From positions 1 through 6,253 of the forward strand of contig CACYBV010000301.1 in the NCBI GenBank assembly GCA_902772745.1: DNA of 6,253 bases, written 5' to 3'. Made by a program: the position numbers and the translations under genes. Positions 5,414 to 6,253 of this stretch are shown here, in pieces. The notes under the pieces were generated by a model. The model ran no database searches. It was not told where the DNA came from and saw only the letters and a program-made list of their open reading frames with translations. Origin of the DNA: an uncultured Eubacteriales bacterium (GTDB lineage: Bacteria > Bacillota > Clostridia > Lachnospirales > Lachnospiraceae). The number at the start of each line of letters is the position of its first letter. The stretch's first letter is position 1.

Positions 5414-6232
5414 TTAATACAGCTGTTCAAAACTTTCGTAATGGTCTTCCGTATAGAAAATCAGGCCATCGTTCGAATAAATAATCCGTTTCGCGCCCCG
5501 GCTTTTTCCCCTGTAATCAATGTCGCATTCATAGTATTTCCGGCCCTTCTTCGTCGGGAGAAGTTTTTCGTAATTGCCGAAATGCGAACCGCCGATGGAT
5601 TTTCCGGGTGCGACATCCCAGAGATTCCCGCGGCTTGCGACCCATCCGAGCTCCTCCGCCTCTTCCTTGGTGATATAATTCGACGGAAGACAGCCGAAGA
5701 AATGGATGTACAAAGCGACGTGGTCCTTGTCGGTGTATTCGCCGTCCGGAGCAATCGTGATGCCGTTCTCATGGATTAACCCGTCCGGCGGATCCGTTTC
5801 CGACACGGTTCCGGCCGCCGTGTCCGAAGAGCTTTCTGCGGCATTTTCCGAAGTGCCCTCCGCCGAAGCTTCTTCCGTAAGCTCAGACAGATCCTCTGAA
5901 GCGGCCGCCGTATCCGGGTCTTCGCCTCCGGCCTCTGTCTCTCCTTCGTCTCCCGGATCCTCCGAATCCGAAGCGTTTTCCGAAGGCGCCGTCTCCGTAA
6001 CTATCGCTGTTTCGCTTTCCCGTGCGGAAGTCCCGCTCTCCATACTTTCGCCCGCGCCCGCATTTTCCGTTTCCGCGAGCGTCGTAAAGGCGAGCGTTCC
6101 GTCATCTGCGCCGCCTTCCGCTTTGTTTTTAAGCGCAAAGTAAACCGCTCCGGCCACAATCAAAAGGGCTATCGCGATCAGCAGTAATCTGAGCTGTTTT
6201 TTGTTCAGCGTCTTCTGTTCTTTATTCTGCAT
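5414..6232 (-). CDS. Membrane-anchored barnase-type ribonuclease with long acidic linker
   Basis: This 272-residue protein begins with a Lys-rich N-terminus and a hydrophobic helix (about 14-34) acting as a signal anchor or signal peptide. Then comes a roughly 110-residue low-complexity linker of Glu, Ser, Ala, Thr and Gly (about 41-150) with some 32 acidic residues and a single Arg. The C-terminal 110 residues are a full guanyl-specific RNase of the barnase family, which cuts RNA by transphosphorylation and hydrolysis. NYITKEEAEELGW, GNLWDVAPGKSIGG and IIYSNDGLIFYTEDHYESF are near-diagnostic. By alignment, catalytic and phosphate-binding residues are kept: Lys 189 (barnase 27), Glu 235 (73), Arg 245 (83), Arg 249 (87) and His 264 (102). 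Barnase Arg59 is Tyr 221 here. Typical barnase is a short secreted enzyme, so the anchor and linker are extra. The start is supported by AGGA eight bases upstream. It heads the visible operon with its inhibitor two genes later. Confidence 0.93.
   Translation of the reverse strand: MQNKEQKTLNKKQLRLLLIAIALLIVAGAVYFALKNKAEGGADDGTLAFTTLAETENAGAGESMESGTSARESETAIVTETAPSENASDSEDPGDEGETEAGGEDPDTAAASEDLSELTEEASAEGTSENAAESSSDTAAGTVSETDPPDGLIHENGITIAPDGEYTDKDHVALYIHFFGCLPSNYITKEEAEELGWVASRGNLWDVAPGKSIGGSHFGNYEKLLPTKKGRKYYECDIDYRGKSRGAKRIIYSNDGLIFYTEDHYESFEQLY
6034..6112 (-). other. Anchor-proximal part of the acidic linker region
   Basis: This codes for residues about 41-66 of the RNase precursor, where the hydrophobic anchor gives way to the Glu/Ser/Ala/Thr-rich linker that continues to about residue 150 (base 5783). 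It is low-complexity protein with no tandem DNA repeat unit visible. Confidence 0.5.
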
Positions 6233-6253
6233 ATCCTGTTTCCTGATCTTCCG

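Noticed and set aside
5783..6112. Recurring TTCCGAA-type words in the linker DNA as a tandem repeat
   Set aside because: The words are irregularly spaced and also common in the rest of the window; they follow from Ser/Glu codon choice and do not form a repeat unit.
5706..6143. Ser/Ala-rich plus-strand frame opposite the RNase linker
   Set aside because: It is the reverse reading of a low-complexity Glu/Ser/Ala linker, and the repetitive composition explains the absence of stops.

Overview
The window reads as a piece of a moderately GC-rich Firmicutes chromosome, most likely a Lachnospiraceae-type clostridium. This is an inference from strong GGGAG/AAGGAG ribosome binding sites, tight gene packing, a barnase/barstar pair, and a Gram-positive-style DgkA. 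No rRNA, tRNA, CRISPR array, insertion sequence or transposase was seen. All eight convincing genes lie on the minus strand, so transcription runs from high to low coordinates and the window reads as one long operon or two joined ones. No promoter for it is visible; it probably lies beyond base 6253.

In transcription order, the first block (6232 to 4856) is a ribonuclease/inhibitor set. It holds a membrane-anchored barnase-type RNase with a long acidic linker, an unrecognised 86-residue one-helix membrane protein, and a barstar-type inhibitor. The barstar start overlaps the stop of the small membrane gene by four bases (ATGA).

The second block continues without a gap through further ATGA overlaps. 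It contains a DgkA-family lipid kinase (4479-4859) and a CarS-like (CDP-archaeol synthase family) membrane cytidylyltransferase (3901-4482). Then comes the only sizeable gap, 3768-3900, which is filled mostly by a long hairpin (3812-3884) whose imperfect pairs are all G-U wobbles in the minus-strand transcript.

The third block (3767 to 1) is a UbiA-family prenyltransferase, a large dikinase-like protein (ATP-grasp plus swivelling phosphohistidine domain, built like rifampin phosphotransferase rather than PEP synthase), and the N-terminal part of a YghO-like GNAT-fold protein that runs off the left edge.

Taken together, lipid kinase, CTP-dependent lipid activation, prenyl transfer, ATP/His phosphotransfer and a putative acyltransferase suggest an uncharacterised pathway for a modified membrane lipid or prenyl compound. 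UbiA and CarS families catalyse successive steps in archaeal ether-lipid synthesis, which makes the pairing notable, but the substrates here cannot be read from sequence. The translational coupling of this pathway to the RNase/barstar cassette is the other unusual feature.
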